Positions 8,394 to 17,563 of a DNA stretch of 52,247 bases are shown here, piece after piece. The position numbers and the translations under genes were made by a program. Every line of letters begins with the position of its first letter. The stretch's first letter is position 1. The notes under the pieces were generated by a model, which was given only the letters and a program-made list of their open reading frames with translations, did no database searches and was not told where the DNA came from. Source of the DNA: an uncultured beta proteobacterium (GTDB lineage: Bacteria > Pseudomonadota > Gammaproteobacteria > Burkholderiales > Burkholderiaceae_B); contig CAJBTJ010000206.1 of the NCBI GenBank assembly GCA_903958565.1, positions 1 through 52,247 of the forward strand, read 5' to 3'.

Positions 8394-9380
8394 ATGAAAA
8401 CATTGAAAACGCGGCGGACGCTGATGCAGGTAGGTATTGGTGCGCTGGCGCTGATGGCCGGGCCGAGTTGGGCGCAGTCCGACTGGCCCACAAAGCCGGT
8501 CACCTTAATCGTCCCCTTTCCAGCTGGTGGGGGCACTGATGCCTTTGCGCGGCCGTTAGCTGCGATCTTGGCCAAAGACCTGGGTAAGCAGTTCATCATT
8601 GATAACCGTGGTGGCGCAGGCGGTACGGTGGGAGCCTCTGCCGCAGCGAAGGTCCCTGCAGACGGCTATACCCTTTTCGTTGGCGCCGTACATCACTCGA
8701 TCGCGCCTTCGATGTACCCAAAGCTTGACTACAACATTCAGACCGACTTCGTGCCGTTGGCGGTGATTGCGCGCGTGCCGCAGGTCTTGGTGGTCAACCC
8801 ACAAAAAGTGCCAGGTAAGGACTACCAGGCGTTTCTCGCACAGGTAAAAGCGAATCCGGGCAAACTAAACTATGCCTCGGCTGGTAGTGGAACCTCCCAC
8901 CATCTCGCAGGCGAGCTATACAAAATTCAGGCCAAGACAGATATTGCGCATATCCCGTATCGTGGTGCTGGCCCCGCCATGCAGGGCTTGATTGCAGGCG
9001 ACGTGGATATGATGTTCGACGGCTTGGGCTCTTCCGCTGCACAAATTAAGGCAGGCCGTATCAAGCCACTGTTTGTCGCGAGCGAAAAGCGAAACCCGGC
9101 GATTCCCGATGTCCCAACGACGGCGGAAATTGGTCTTCCTCAGTACGTGGTGAGTACATGGTATGCCTTGTGGGCACCCAAAAATACTCCACCTGCTGTA
9201 ACTGAAAAGATTATTGCAGCACTCAAAAAACTACCCCAGGACGAGACGATTCGCACGGTATGGGCGACGAATGGCGCTGAATTTCCAGATATCACGGGCG
9301 CTAAGTTCGCTGCGTTTTTAGATAGCGAAGTGAAGCGTTGGGCCGAGGTTGTCAAGACGTCTGGCGCGAAGCTTGATTAA
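8394..9380 (+). CDS. Tripartite tricarboxylate transporter receptor (Bug family), periplasmic
   Basis: A 328-residue extracytoplasmic solute-binding protein. An N-terminal signal peptide of about 29 residues (twin Arg near residue 8, hydrophobic core, cleavage after SWAQ or SWA) precedes the mature protein. The mature part shows the Bug hallmarks: DWPTKPVTLIVPFPAGGGTDAFARPLA, FIIDNRGGAGGTVGA, GYTLFVG, and HIPYRGAGPAMQGLIAGDVDMMFDGL. Bug proteins usually bind a carboxylate. The start follows CTGGAGA. An in-frame ATG at 8289 would add a tail that hides the signal peptide and was rejected. There is no tctA or tctB nearby, so this is one of the many orphan Bug receptors typical of Bordetella-like genomes; the ligand is unknown. 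Confidence 0.95.
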   Translation: MKTLKTRRTLMQVGIGALALMAGPSWAQSDWPTKPVTLIVPFPAGGGTDAFARPLAAILAKDLGKQFIIDNRGGAGGTVGASAAAKVPADGYTLFVGAVHHSIAPSMYPKLDYNIQTDFVPLAVIARVPQVLVVNPQKVPGKDYQAFLAQVKANPGKLNYASAGSGTSHHLAGELYKIQAKTDIAHIPYRGAGPAMQGLIAGDVDMMFDGLGSSAAQIKAGRIKPLFVASEKRNPAIPDVPTTAEIGLPQYVVSTWYALWAPKNTPPAVTEKIIAALKKLPQDETIRTVWATNGAEFPDITGAKFAAFLDSEVKRWAEVVKTSGAKLD

Positions 9381-9398
9381 TGTGGTTGAGCAAGAAAA

Positions 9399-9426
9399 AA
9401 GCCTGATCTTTCGATCAGGCTTTTGC
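9399..9426 (+). terminator. Rho-independent terminator of the Bug gene
   Basis: A 10-base-pair stem (AAGCCTGATC / GATCAGGCTT) with a TTTC loop and a short T-run follows the Bug stop codon by 18 bases. It also lies 8 bases beyond the 3' end of the oppositely transcribed tRNA-Gly, with an A-run on the left, so it may end that transcript as well. Confidence 0.88.
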
Positions 9427-9433
9427 CAGAATT

Positions 9434-9509
9434 TGGAGCGGGAGAAGAGTCTCGAACTCTCGACCTCAACCTTGGCAAGGTTGCGCTCTACCAACTGAGC
9501 TACTCCCGC
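9434..9509 (-). tRNA. tRNA-Gly (anticodon GCC)
   Basis: On the minus strand a 76-base cloverleaf begins GCGGGAGTAGCTCAGTTGG, has the anticodon stem-loop AACCTTGCCAAGGTT with GCC in the loop, a T arm with AGTTCGAGACT, and ends CCCGCTCCA with CCA encoded. The gene is a single tRNA unit between the Bug gene and murB. Confidence 0.97.
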
Positions 9510-9601
9510 TTTAACGCCCACCGTTCTTGCTATGCATGATTGAACAGTGCATCCAAGTACGATCAACGAAGAACAAGAATATAGCATATCCCCCTACCCC
9601 T

Positions 9602-10705
9602 ATGTCAAACCCGCTAGCCCCTGCGCCTGTTGTCGAAGATGCCGGCTCGATCTTTGAGCCATGCAGCGGCATCGTAGCGGATGTACGCGTTGGGCCGGCA
9701 GAGCTGACAGCTCAAAATACCTTGGGACTTGCTTGCCGGGCCTCGCACCTTGTTGTGTTGCGCAGCACAGCGCAACTCGCTCGGGTGACCGAGCTTGCCC
9801 TTCAGTATCGGCGTGTGTTTGTGTTGGGAGGTGGCAGCAACGTTGTGCTTCCGCCGCAATTATCCGCTTTAGTGTTGAAGGTCGAATTCAAGGGGATCGC
9901 GCTTGCTGCTGAAGCGTCGGACTGCTGGCTGATCGATGTCGCCGCGGGTGAAGACTGGCATGTTTGGGTGGCTTCCGCCATGAAAAGTGGTTGGCCGGGC
10001 TTAGAGAACCTCGCCTTAATTCCCGGTTCAGTTGGTGCGGCACCTGTGCAAAATATTGGTGCCTACGGCGTTGAGCTGCGAGATCACATTGAGTCGGTAA
10101 GCGCTTGGAATATTCCGCAGGGGTTGTTAAGAACCTTCAGCCGAGAAGAGTGTGAATTCGCTTACCGCGACAGTCTGTTTAAGCGCGCGCCAGCAGGGAC
10201 ATGGCTGATTGTTTCTGTGCGCTTTCGCTTGCCCAAGGTGTGGACGCCGGTGCTGGGATATCCCGATCTTCAAAAACACTTTCGTGCCGGCACTGCTATT
10301 GCGCAATCGCCTAGCCCTCAAGCCGTATTCGATGCCGTATGTGCCATACGCCGCGCCAAACTTCCCGATCCAGCTGAGCTGGGTAATGCGGGCAGTTTTT
10401 TTAAAAATCCTGTTGTGTCGAGTATGCAACATGCGCAGCTGATACGCGCACATCCAGAGATGGTCTCTTACCCGCAGGCCGATGGGCAATACAAGCTCGC
10501 GGCGGGATGGTTGATTGATCGGTGTGGATGGAAAGGGCGGCGCGTCGGTGCGGTCGGGATGCATGCCCGTCAAGCGTTAGTGCTTGTGAATTACGGCGGG
10601 GCGCAGACCAGCGAGGTGCTGGCGCTTGCACACGCGGTGCGGTCAAACGTGCAAGAGCGCTTTGGTGTCGAGCTTGAAATGGAACCTATCAGCGTAGCTG
10701 AGTAA
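9602..10705 (+). CDS. murB: UDP-N-acetylenolpyruvoylglucosamine reductase
   Basis: Reduces UDP-GlcNAc-enolpyruvate to UDP-MurNAc with NADPH and FAD in the second committed step of peptidoglycan synthesis in the cytoplasm. The 367-residue protein has the FAD-binding VLGGGSNVV at 74-82 and LIPGSVGAAPVQNIGAYGVEL at 139-159. The catalytic arginine lies in AYRDSLFK (187-194) and the proton-donor serine in NAGSFFKNP. The length and the YRDSLF motif put it in the type I (E. coli-like) group. The start at 9602 gives the expected N-terminus; an in-frame start at 9527 would run toward tRNA-Gly. It is a lone plus-strand gene facing dapB. Confidence 0.96.
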   Translation: MSNPLAPAPVVEDAGSIFEPCSGIVADVRVGPAELTAQNTLGLACRASHLVVLRSTAQLARVTELALQYRRVFVLGGGSNVVLPPQLSALVLKVEFKGIALAAEASDCWLIDVAAGEDWHVWVASAMKSGWPGLENLALIPGSVGAAPVQNIGAYGVELRDHIESVSAWNIPQGLLRTFSREECEFAYRDSLFKRAPAGTWLIVSVRFRLPKVWTPVLGYPDLQKHFRAGTAIAQSPSPQAVFDAVCAIRRAKLPDPAELGNAGSFFKNPVVSSMQHAQLIRAHPEMVSYPQADGQYKLAAGWLIDRCGWKGRRVGAVGMHARQALVLVNYGGAQTSEVLALAHAVRSNVQERFGVELEMEPISVAE

Positions 10706-10744
10706 TGCGGCGCAACAGAACAAGGCCCATCTTCGGTTGCTCGC

Positions 10745-11536
10745 TTAAAGACCGAGAACCGTTTGCATATTAAATAGGCCGGTTTTTTTGCCTTCAAGGT
10801 AGCGCGCGGCACGCAGGCTGCCTTCAGCGTAGCCTGCTCGGCTACTAGAACGATGCGTGATCTCGATGCGCTCACCTACTCCGCAAAAATACACGGTATG
10901 GTCGCCCACAATGTCGCCGCCTCGTACAACGGAAAAACCGATTTCACCGGGCTTGCGTGCGCCCGTGTGACCATGTCGAGTCCAGGTGGCGACGTCATCA
11001 AGCTTCTTGCCCCAGGCATCCGCCACCACTTCACCCATTTTGAGTGCCGTGCCGGAAGGTGCATCCACTTTGTGATGATGGTGTGCCTCAAAGACTTCCA
11101 CATCGTAGCCAGAGTTCAGAATGCGTGCGGCCATATCAAGCAGCTTAAGCGTTGCATTCACGCCAACACTCATGTTGGGCGCAAACACAATGCCAATTGA
11201 CTTTGCTGCCTCGGTGATCGCGGCTTTACCTGCGTCATCAAACCCAGTTGTTCCGATGACCATGTTGACGCTGTGCGTGACGCAAGCCTTGAGGTGCTCG
11301 AGCGAGCCCTCTGGGCGCGTGAAATCAATCAGACAATCTGCATGCTTGAGCGCAGAGAATTGATCAGTGATCAACACGCCACTGAGTTTGCCTAAGAAGG
11401 CCGTCGCGTCTTGCCCGAGCATCGGCGCGCCAGCAATATCCAGCGCCGCAGTCAGCTTTAAATCTGCAGATTGAGTGACGGCTTCAATGAGCATGCGGCC
11501 CATGCGGCCACTGGCTCCGGCGATAGCAATACGCAT
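10745..11536 (-). CDS. dapB: 4-hydroxy-tetrahydrodipicolinate reductase
   Basis: Reduces 4-hydroxy-tetrahydrodipicolinate with NAD(P)H on the way to diaminopimelate and lysine, feeding cell-wall and protein synthesis. The 263-residue protein begins with the nucleotide-binding GASGRMGRM (7-15), has IGTTGF (94-99) and APNMSVGVN (119-127), and the catalytic and substrate-binding run [16 protein letters not shown] at 150-165 with the histidine pair and lysine in place. It lies 32 bases after bamE on the same strand and may be cotranscribed with it, an arrangement that links cell-envelope genes. Confidence 0.97.
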   Translation of the reverse strand: MRIAIAGASGRMGRMLIEAVTQSADLKLTAALDIAGAPMLGQDATAFLGKLSGVLITDQFSALKHADCLIDFTRPEGSLEHLKACVTHSVNMVIGTTGFDDAGKAAITEAAKSIGIVFAPNMSVGVNATLKLLDMAARILNSGYDVEVFEAHHHHKVDAPSGTALKMGEVVADAWGKKLDDVATWTRHGHTGARKPGEIGFSVVRGGDIVGDHTVYFCGVGERIEITHRSSSRAGYAEGSLRAARYLEGKKTGLFNMQTVLGL

Positions 11537-11568
11537 AATGAACTCTTGTTGTTAAAGTAAATAACGGT

Positions 11569-12156
11569 TTAGCGCAGGGGAGTCGGTGCGTCGAGCGGGG
11601 TCACGGGCGAGGCTGAGGGATCAGAAGGTGTTGTGTCACCGAGTGTTTGACCAAAGGTCACCCCAGGGAGAATCTCAATCGGCGCTGACATTCCAGAGGC
11701 CGCCGCTGCGTCGTTACCTTCGCGCGTCATGTTGAGCTGGTGTTGTGCCGCCTCTTTTTGCGAGATCCGGACTTCTTCGCGCGCGATCTGGAAGGGCTGC
11801 ATTTCCGGTTGTTCGTCGCCACGCCAGCTCTTAAGCTGGGTCCCTTCAAAGATTACCGTCAACACACGCTCTTCGATTTTGCCGTTGCTTGCGCGGTGAT
11901 AGTAGGGGTAGTCCCAGCGATTGGCATGAAGCACGCTGGCCAACGTCGGTGTGCCAAGCGCATAGCGCACTTGTTCGCGCGACATACCAGGGCGCAAGAG
12001 TGAGACCTGGTCTTTGGTGACCCAGTTGCCTTGCTGGACGCCTGTGCGGTATGGAAAGCCCCATTGATTGGAGGAGCAGCCAGCTAAGGCGGCCGCACAG
12101 GCGACTCCCAACAGGGTGGCGCGCAAGTAAGAAGCGAGAGTACGAAGTTTGACCAC
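11569..12156 (-). CDS. bamE: Outer-membrane assembly lipoprotein BamE (SmpA/OmlA)
   Basis: A small lipoprotein of the BAM complex that folds beta-barrel proteins into the outer membrane. The 195-residue precursor has a type II signal peptide with lipobox LAGC, so Cys27 should be lipidated. The SmpA/OmlA domain follows, with QVSLLRPGMSREQVRYALGTP at 50-70 and WDYPYYHR, the typical conserved core. About 70 extra residues follow the core, a proline-, serine- and threonine-rich tail (DTTPSDPSASPVTPLDAPTPL) that is longer than the E. coli protein (113 residues). It is divergent from fur, an arrangement common in beta-proteobacteria. Confidence 0.95.
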   Translation of the reverse strand: MVKLRTLASYLRATLLGVACAAALAGCSSNQWGFPYRTGVQQGNWVTKDQVSLLRPGMSREQVRYALGTPTLASVLHANRWDYPYYHRASNGKIEERVLTVIFEGTQLKSWRGDEQPEMQPFQIAREEVRISQKEAAQHQLNMTREGNDAAAASGMSAPIEILPGVTFGQTLGDTTPSDPSASPVTPLDAPTPLR

Positions 12157-12240
12157 TGCAGACCTCTATGGGTTTTGCAACCAAAGACGCTATCATAAAG
12201 CCTTAATCGCATGCCTAGTAGGCAAAACAGGGGATTTTTC
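12157..12240. promoter_or_regulatory. Divergent bamE / fur regulatory gap
   Basis: The gap holds a plausible plus-strand -10 element TATCAT at 12191-12196, and a ribosome site AGGGGA at 12229-12234 six bases before TTG 12241. No clear Fur box (inverted GATAATGATAAT-like repeats) is visible, so autoregulation is not supported by sequence. Confidence 0.4.
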
Positions 12241-12660
12241 TTGGATATCGAGAACGACCAAAGCGACCTTAAAAATGTGGGCCTCAAGGCCACGTTCCCA
12301 CGCCTAAAAATTCTCGATATGTTCCGTAAGTCCGGGGAACGGCACCTCAGTGCCGAAGATATCTATCGTTCGCTACTGAACGACAAGGTTGATATTGGGC
12401 TGGCCACCGTCTATCGGGTGCTGACCCAGTTTGAGCAAGCGGGCATCTTGGCCAGAAGCCAGTTTGATGGCGGTAAATCGATCTTTGAGCTCAATGATGG
12501 CGATCACCACGATCACCTTATCTGCACCCATTGTGGCAAGGTCACTGAATTTGCGGACGACGAGATCGAAAAACGCCAGCACAAGGTCGCGCGCGACAAT
12601 GGCTACAGGCTTGAAAGTCACGATATGGTGCTGTACGGGGTGTGTAAGGACTGTAGCTAA
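12241..12660 (+). CDS. fur: Ferric uptake regulator Fur
   Basis: Iron-responsive repressor that binds DNA as an Fe(II)-loaded dimer. From the TTG at 12241 the protein has 139 residues. The N-terminal winged helix includes [15 protein letters not shown] and the recognition helix [15 protein letters not shown]. The C-terminal half has the metal site HHDHLIC (89-95) and four cysteines (95, 98, 135, 138) of a structural zinc site. The TTG start is preferred because AGGGGA stands six bases upstream and the resulting N-terminus matches the usual short Fur beginning. An ATG at 12211 would add ten residues, lacks a ribosome site and lies close to the likely transcription start. Identity is firm; the exact start is an inference. 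Confidence 0.95.
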   Translation: MDIENDQSDLKNVGLKATFPRLKILDMFRKSGERHLSAEDIYRSLLNDKVDIGLATVYRVLTQFEQAGILARSQFDGGKSIFELNDGDHHDHLICTHCGKVTEFADDEIEKRQHKVARDNGYRLESHDMVLYGVCKDCS

Positions 12661-12680
12661 GGCGCCGTTGCGCAAGCGAC

Positions 12681-14330
12681 TTAGGACGTTACATGCAACA
12701 TTTCTAGTGCGTGCTTGCGCGTGGTTTCAGTGATTTTGATGCCGCCTAGCATGCGGGCGATTTCCTCAATGCGCGCAGGCTCGTTGAGCGACGTGATACT
12801 TGAAGTTGTGACACCCTTGGCCTGTTGCTTGCTGACCTGAAAGTGATGTTGCCCGCGGGCAGCCACCTGCGGCAGGTGGGTGACGCACAGCACTTGGTGC
12901 CGCTGACCCAGTTCGCGCAGCAGGTTACCAACGACTTCGGCTACCGCGCCTCCAATGCCGCTGTCGACTTCATCAAAAATCAAGGTGGGTACCCGTGCGG
13001 CACGGCTTGCAATGACAGACAGGGCCAGTGAGATGCGTGCGAGTTCTCCGCCCGATGCAACTTTTGCTAAAGGTTTGGGTGTAGTCCCCGCATGCCCCGC
13101 AACCAGAAACTCAATATGATCACTGCCTTGTGCGGAGGCAGGCGCTTCGGTGAGCGAAATCGCGAATTGCCCGCCTTCCATCGCAAGGGTTTGCATGGCG
13201 CGACCCACAAGTTTGCTCAGATCTTTTGCGGCTTTTTGTCGTGCTGCGGAAAGCGCTTGCGCGTGCTGGTCGTAGTCTTTTTTGAGCGTTGCCGCCTGCC
13301 GACGGAGCGCCTCGATATCGGCTGAAGCTTGCAGTGACTTCAGCTCTGCGCCAAGGGTTTGATGCAAAGTGAAGAGTTGCTCAGGTTCCGCTTTGAACTT
13401 GCGCGCCAAATCAAAAATTGTCCGCATACGCTCTTCGACCGTGGCAAGCCGTGCCGGATCGAGTTCGACGCGTGATAGGTAGGCATTGAGGTCTGATACG
13501 GCTTCACTGACACCAATGCGGGCTGACTCTAAGGCCTCGTAGACCGTTTGCAGGCTCGGGTCGTGACGCAATAGTTGATTAATACGTTGCACGGCCATAG
13601 CGATTTGATGGTGTGCGGAACTATCGCTTTCGTCTAGTGCCGCCAGTGCTTGAGCGGCGCCGTCAATGAGTGCCTGCCCATTGGCAAGCCGCGTGTGCTC
13701 GGTCGAGATATCTTGCCACTCCGTTGGCCCAAGTTCCAGACGGTCGAGTTCCGCTGTTTGCCATTCGAGTTTTTCACGAGCCGCCGCAATGACGTTCGCA
13801 TCTTGTTCGCTCAGGGAGAGTTGGCGTTCGACTTTGCGCCAAGCTTTCCACGCGCCGGCGAGCTCTTGCCGCAAGGCTTGGTGCGCGCCGTGGGCGTCAA
13901 GCATGTCGCGTTGATTATCTGAACGTAACAAGCTTTGGTGGGCGTGTTGGCCGTGTATGTCGACAAGATATTCACCGACTTCGCGCAACTGCGTGACCGT
14001 GGCGGTCGTGCCATTGATGTAGGCGCGGCTACGGCCTTGTGCGTCAATGACTCGGCGCAAGACGAGTTCGTCGCCCGCGTGCAGATCATGCTCGGTGAGC
14101 CATGGCTGCAGTGCAGTGGGGGTATCGAAAATTGCGCTGACCTCGGCGCGCTCAGCACCTTGGCGCAAGACAGATACATCGGCACGCTCTCCCAAGGTGA
14201 GCGCAAGCGCATCGATCAGAATGGATTTCCCCGCACCTGTTTCGCCCGAGAACACTGTAAAGCCAGACGCAAAATCGATATCGGCCTGGGTGACAATGAC
14301 AAAGTCACGAATTTGCAGCGCACGGAGCAT
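12681..14330 (-). CDS. recN: DNA repair protein RecN
   Basis: SMC-like ATPase that acts early in double-strand-break repair by gathering DNA ends. The 549-residue protein has the Walker A motif GETGAGKSILIDAL at 29-42, a long central coiled coil (roughly residues 155-375), and the C-terminal ABC part with LAKVASGGELARISLAL as signature and TLIFDEVDSGIGG as Walker B. It ends with the usual HLPQVAARGQHHFQVSK. The gene starts five bases after nadK, so nadK-recN form an operon. No LexA-type site was recognised upstream of nadK. Confidence 0.97.
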   Translation of the reverse strand: MLRALQIRDFVIVTQADIDFASGFTVFSGETGAGKSILIDALALTLGERADVSVLRQGAERAEVSAIFDTPTALQPWLTEHDLHAGDELVLRRVIDAQGRSRAYINGTTATVTQLREVGEYLVDIHGQHAHQSLLRSDNQRDMLDAHGAHQALRQELAGAWKAWRKVERQLSLSEQDANVIAAAREKLEWQTAELDRLELGPTEWQDISTEHTRLANGQALIDGAAQALAALDESDSSAHHQIAMAVQRINQLLRHDPSLQTVYEALESARIGVSEAVSDLNAYLSRVELDPARLATVEERMRTIFDLARKFKAEPEQLFTLHQTLGAELKSLQASADIEALRRQAATLKKDYDQHAQALSAARQKAAKDLSKLVGRAMQTLAMEGGQFAISLTEAPASAQGSDHIEFLVAGHAGTTPKPLAKVASGGELARISLALSVIASRAARVPTLIFDEVDSGIGGAVAEVVGNLLRELGQRHQVLCVTHLPQVAARGQHHFQVSKQQAKGVTTSSITSLNEPARIEEIARMLGGIKITETTRKHALEMLHVTS

Positions 14331-14335
14331 GGGCG

Positions 14336-15235
14336 CTAGTCCCCTTCGTTACCGGAGCGTGGCATGCGGTTCCAGTCGAGCTTGCGACGCAGCGTGGAAA
14401 AGAAGTTGTAGCCTGCCGGATGTAAAAAGCGAATGGTATGTGCGGCGCGTTGTACGACGATGCGATCGCCGGGTAATAAATCAGACCATGTCTGCATATC
14501 AAAATGTACGCTCGCACCGGCCTCGACGCGGCCCATGGCCGTGAGCGTCATGTTCAGGACGCCATCTGCGGGGATCACGATAGGGCGATTAGAGAGTGTC
14601 TGGGGTGCAACGGGCACGAGCACCATCGCGCTGATTTCAGGATGCAAAATTGGACCAGCAGAGGACAGGGCGTATGCGGTGGAACCGGTTGGGGTTGCCA
14701 CGATTAGTCCGTCTGCACGCTGTGTGTACATATAGGTGCCATCGATCTCGACGCGAACTTCAATCATCCCCCCGCGGCCAGCACGGTTGAGCACAACGTC
14801 GTTGAGCGCGGTGGCTGCGTACATTTGCTGATCGCCGCGCCAGATCGTGGCACTTAGGAGCATGCGCTTTTCGGTCTCGTAGCGACCTTGCAAAAGGTCC
14901 GTTAGGGCGACCTGGGCGGCCTCAACGGGAATGTCGGTAATAAAACCCAGCCGTCCATGATTGATTCCGACGACGGGCACGTCGAAAGGTGCGAGGTGGC
15001 GGGCTGCCCCAAGCATGGTGCCGTCACCGCCCATCACAATGGCGAGGCTGGCCTGTTGTCCAATTTGTGGAAACGTTGCGGTGGGGTACTCAGTGACCCC
15101 AGTGTGCCGGGCAGTATCTGCTTCGATGAGGACTTTGCGGCCGTCCTGACCGAGCAGAGTCGCGAGCGCACGCAGCGGGGCGTGCAGGCCCGAGTCCTGA
15201 TATCTGCCGATAAGCGCGATGGTGGGAAAGTGCAT
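14336..15235 (-). CDS. nadK: NAD kinase
   Basis: Phosphorylates NAD to NADP in the cytoplasm. The 299-residue protein has the family GGDGTML at 69-75, the second conserved region ALNDVVLNR at 143-151 (Asp in place of the frequent Glu), and the glycine-rich DGLIVATPTGSTAYALSSAGPI. It is divergent from hrcA by 63 bases and precedes recN, a gene order (nadK facing hrcA, recN next) seen in many beta-proteobacteria. Confidence 0.97.
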   Translation of the reverse strand: MHFPTIALIGRYQDSGLHAPLRALATLLGQDGRKVLIEADTARHTGVTEYPTATFPQIGQQASLAIVMGGDGTMLGAARHLAPFDVPVVGINHGRLGFITDIPVEAAQVALTDLLQGRYETEKRMLLSATIWRGDQQMYAATALNDVVLNRAGRGGMIEVRVEIDGTYMYTQRADGLIVATPTGSTAYALSSAGPILHPEISAMVLVPVAPQTLSNRPIVIPADGVLNMTLTAMGRVEAGASVHFDMQTWSDLLPGDRIVVQRAAHTIRFLHPAGYNFFSTLRRKLDWNRMPRSGNEGD

Positions 15236-15298
15236 GCGAGCCCTAATCGTCGAAAAACTAACCGATTATAGGGTCGGGGAAGGTAAAATAGGGTAATC

Positions 15299-16318
15299 AT
15301 GGATGATCGTGCACGCTCGCTTCTCAAAGCATTAATCGAACGATATATCGACGACGGCCAGCCCGTCGGCTCACGCACGCTCTCCAAGCTCTTCGATCTG
15401 TCGCCTGCGACAATCCGCAACGTGATGGCCGATCTCGAAGAGCTCGGCCTGATTCACAGTCCGCACACGTCGGCGGGTCGGATCCCCACGCCACGCGGCT
15501 ACCGTTTGTTTGTCGACACGATGCTGACTGCCCGGCCCTATGAGCTGGTATCCACAGTCAATGTGCGCGATTTGCAATCGGCCTCCGACCCTTCGCGTGC
15601 GGTGAACGCCGCCGCCACGATGCTTTCGAGCCTGACGCAGTTCGCGGGGGTCGTGTTGTCGCCGCGTCGGGCGCAGGTATTTCGACAAATTGAATTTATC
15701 CGTTTGTCTGAGAAACGGATTTTGCTGATCATTGTGACCCCCGATGGCGACGTCCAGAACCGTATTTTGTTGACCCCGCGTGACTACACCAACACCGCGC
15801 TCATTGAGGCCGCCAACTTCTTTAATCACAATTTTGCGGGGAAGTCGTTTGCCGAAGTACGCCAGACGCTCTCACATGATTTGGCGCGCTTGCAAGAAGA
15901 TATGTCGCGCCTGATGCAGGCTGCCGTCGAGGCTGGTGCCGAAGCGGCCGATGAAGGAGAAACGGTCGTGATTTCAGGCGAACGCAAATTACTGGATGTC
16001 AACGAACTCGCCAGTGATATGGATCGCCTGCGCAAAACCTTTTCCCTCTTTGAAAAGAAGACGGATCTGATGCAGCTCCTCGAGGTCTCCAGTCGTGCGC
16101 AGGGGGTGCAGATTTACATCGGGGGCGACTCAGAACTCGTGCCCACCGAGGATTTGTCGGTGGTTACCGCACCCTACAGCATTGATGGCCATATTATTGG
16201 CACACTCGGCGTGATTGGTCCCACACGTATGGCATATGAGCGTGTGATTCCGATTGTCGACATCACTGCGCGCTTACTGTCGAGCGCGCTCAGTCATCAC
16301 CCTTCCGAACGGACTTAG
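15299..16318 (+). CDS. hrcA: Heat-inducible transcription repressor HrcA
   Basis: Represses class I heat-shock genes by binding CIRCE elements and needs GroE for activity. The 339-residue protein starts with a winged helix ([30 protein letters not shown]) and continues with [30 protein letters not shown], the most conserved block of the family. The C-terminal half ends with [25 protein letters not shown]. One base separates its stop from the hemH start, so the two are cotranscribed. I find no CIRCE inverted repeat (TTAGCACTC-N9-GAGTGCTAA) in this window, so the targets, typically groESL, must lie elsewhere. Confidence 0.97.
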   Translation: MDDRARSLLKALIERYIDDGQPVGSRTLSKLFDLSPATIRNVMADLEELGLIHSPHTSAGRIPTPRGYRLFVDTMLTARPYELVSTVNVRDLQSASDPSRAVNAAATMLSSLTQFAGVVLSPRRAQVFRQIEFIRLSEKRILLIIVTPDGDVQNRILLTPRDYTNTALIEAANFFNHNFAGKSFAEVRQTLSHDLARLQEDMSRLMQAAVEAGAEAADEGETVVISGERKLLDVNELASDMDRLRKTFSLFEKKTDLMQLLEVSSRAQGVQIYIGGDSELVPTEDLSVVTAPYSIDGHIIGTLGVIGPTRMAYERVIPIVDITARLLSSALSHHPSERT

Positions 16319-16319
16319 C

Positions 16320-17390
16320 ATGCGATTTTGGCCTGAACCTAAGCGCGAACGCGCCGATGGCAAGCGTTTCTTGTCGTGGCCAGAACCCCTTACGCGCTCG
16401 CGCGCAGGTGTGGTGCTGGTTAATCTCGGCACACCCGAGGCGCCCACAGCGCCGGCAATCCGTAAGTATTTGCGCGAGTTTCTCTCCGACCCCCGCGTAA
16501 TCGAGATCCCCAAGTTGCTGTGGTGGCCCATTTTGAATGGCCCAATTTTGATGGCACGCCCGCGCAAGTTGGCGCCGCGCTATCAAAGCATCTGGATGGA
16601 AGGCGGCTCGCCGCTGTTGGTCTATACGCAGCGTCAGACAGCGGGTGTGCAACGTATTCTGTCCGAGCGTGGGCTTGATGTGCAAGTCCAGACGGGGATG
16701 CGCTACGGCAAGCCGTCCATTCAAGACGCGATGCTCAACCTGCGCGACAGCGGTTGCGAACACATCTTGGTTGTGCCGATGTATCCACAATATGCGTCGA
16801 GTACGACGGCAACGGTCGTAGACGAAGCCACGCGTGTGGCGGGTCATATGCGCAACCAGCCCGCGTTGCGGTTCATCAAGCGATTCCATACAGACCCAAG
16901 GTTTTTACAGCCATTAGCCGATAAGATTTCGGCGCTTTGGCAGGCGCAGGGCCGTCCTCAGAAATTGGTCATGAGTTTTCATGGATTGCCGCGCCAATGC
17001 GTTGACATGGGGGACCCCTATTGTCGGGACAGCTACGAGACGGCGCGAGCCTTGGCGACTTTATTGGGCTTGAGCGATGATCAATATTTAGTCACCTTTC
17101 AAAGCCGCTTCGGTCCGGCGAAGTGGCTCGAGCCCTACACCGAGCCCACGCTGGAAAAGCTGGCGCAACAAGGCGTGACCGAGATCGATGTCGTTTGCCC
17201 CGGCTTCTTGGCCGACTGCCTTGAAACGCTTGAAGAAATCAGTATCGAGGTGCGCGAGACCTTCCTGCATGCGGGGGGCAAGCAGTTTCGTTATATTCCC
17301 GCACTGAACGATGATCCCTCCTGGATGGTGGGGTTAGCCGATTTGGTTGAATCGCATTTGCAGGGTTGGCAGCTCCGAGTAGATAGGTAA
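16320..17390 (+). CDS. hemH: Ferrochelatase
   Basis: Inserts ferrous iron into protoporphyrin IX in the last step of haem b synthesis, at the inner membrane face. The 356-residue protein shows GVVLVNLGTPEAPT, YLREFLSDPRVIEIP, the SFHGLPRQCVDMGDPYC segment with the catalytic histidine, and QSRFGPAKWLEPYTEPTLEKLAQQGV with the distal conserved acidic residues. The ATG at 16320, one base after the hrcA stop, gives the MRFWPEP beginning; a start 66 bases upstream inside hrcA is unlikely. Haem demand links it loosely to the cytochromes and oxidase elsewhere in the window. Confidence 0.96.
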   Translation: MRFWPEPKRERADGKRFLSWPEPLTRSRAGVVLVNLGTPEAPTAPAIRKYLREFLSDPRVIEIPKLLWWPILNGPILMARPRKLAPRYQSIWMEGGSPLLVYTQRQTAGVQRILSERGLDVQVQTGMRYGKPSIQDAMLNLRDSGCEHILVVPMYPQYASSTTATVVDEATRVAGHMRNQPALRFIKRFHTDPRFLQPLADKISALWQAQGRPQKLVMSFHGLPRQCVDMGDPYCRDSYETARALATLLGLSDDQYLVTFQSRFGPAKWLEPYTEPTLEKLAQQGVTEIDVVCPGFLADCLETLEEISIEVRETFLHAGGKQFRYIPALNDDPSWMVGLADLVESHLQGWQLRVDR

Positions 17391-17501
17391 TGACCCACCT
17401 CCAGCTGGGCTGGCTCTGCTTGTTACTAAAGTTTTAATTAGTTTTTAGTCAATATCTACCTAAACACCTCTCGAATTTGTCCAAAAATTGCAGTTTTTGA
17501 C

Positions 17502-17529
17502 CTTGAATCTGTGGGGATTGCCCCCAAGT
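17502..17529 (+). promoter_or_regulatory. Sigma-32 heat-shock promoter of grpE
   Basis: CTTGAAT at 17502-17508 and CCCCAAGT at 17522-17529 are separated by 13 bases and match the sigma-32 consensus (CTTGAAA, 11-16 bases, CCCCATNT) closely. The element lies 34 bases before grpE, giving a short leader. It sits in a 173-base gap after hemH that otherwise holds nothing I recognise. Confidence 0.75.
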
Positions 17530-17563
17530 TTGTGTCAACCAACGCATTTTCTGGAGAAATTCA

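Noticed and set aside
15236-17563. CIRCE element before hrcA, grpE or dnaK
   Set aside because: No TTAGCACTC-N9-GAGTGCTAA-type inverted repeat is present in these gaps; the visible elements match sigma-32 promoters instead.
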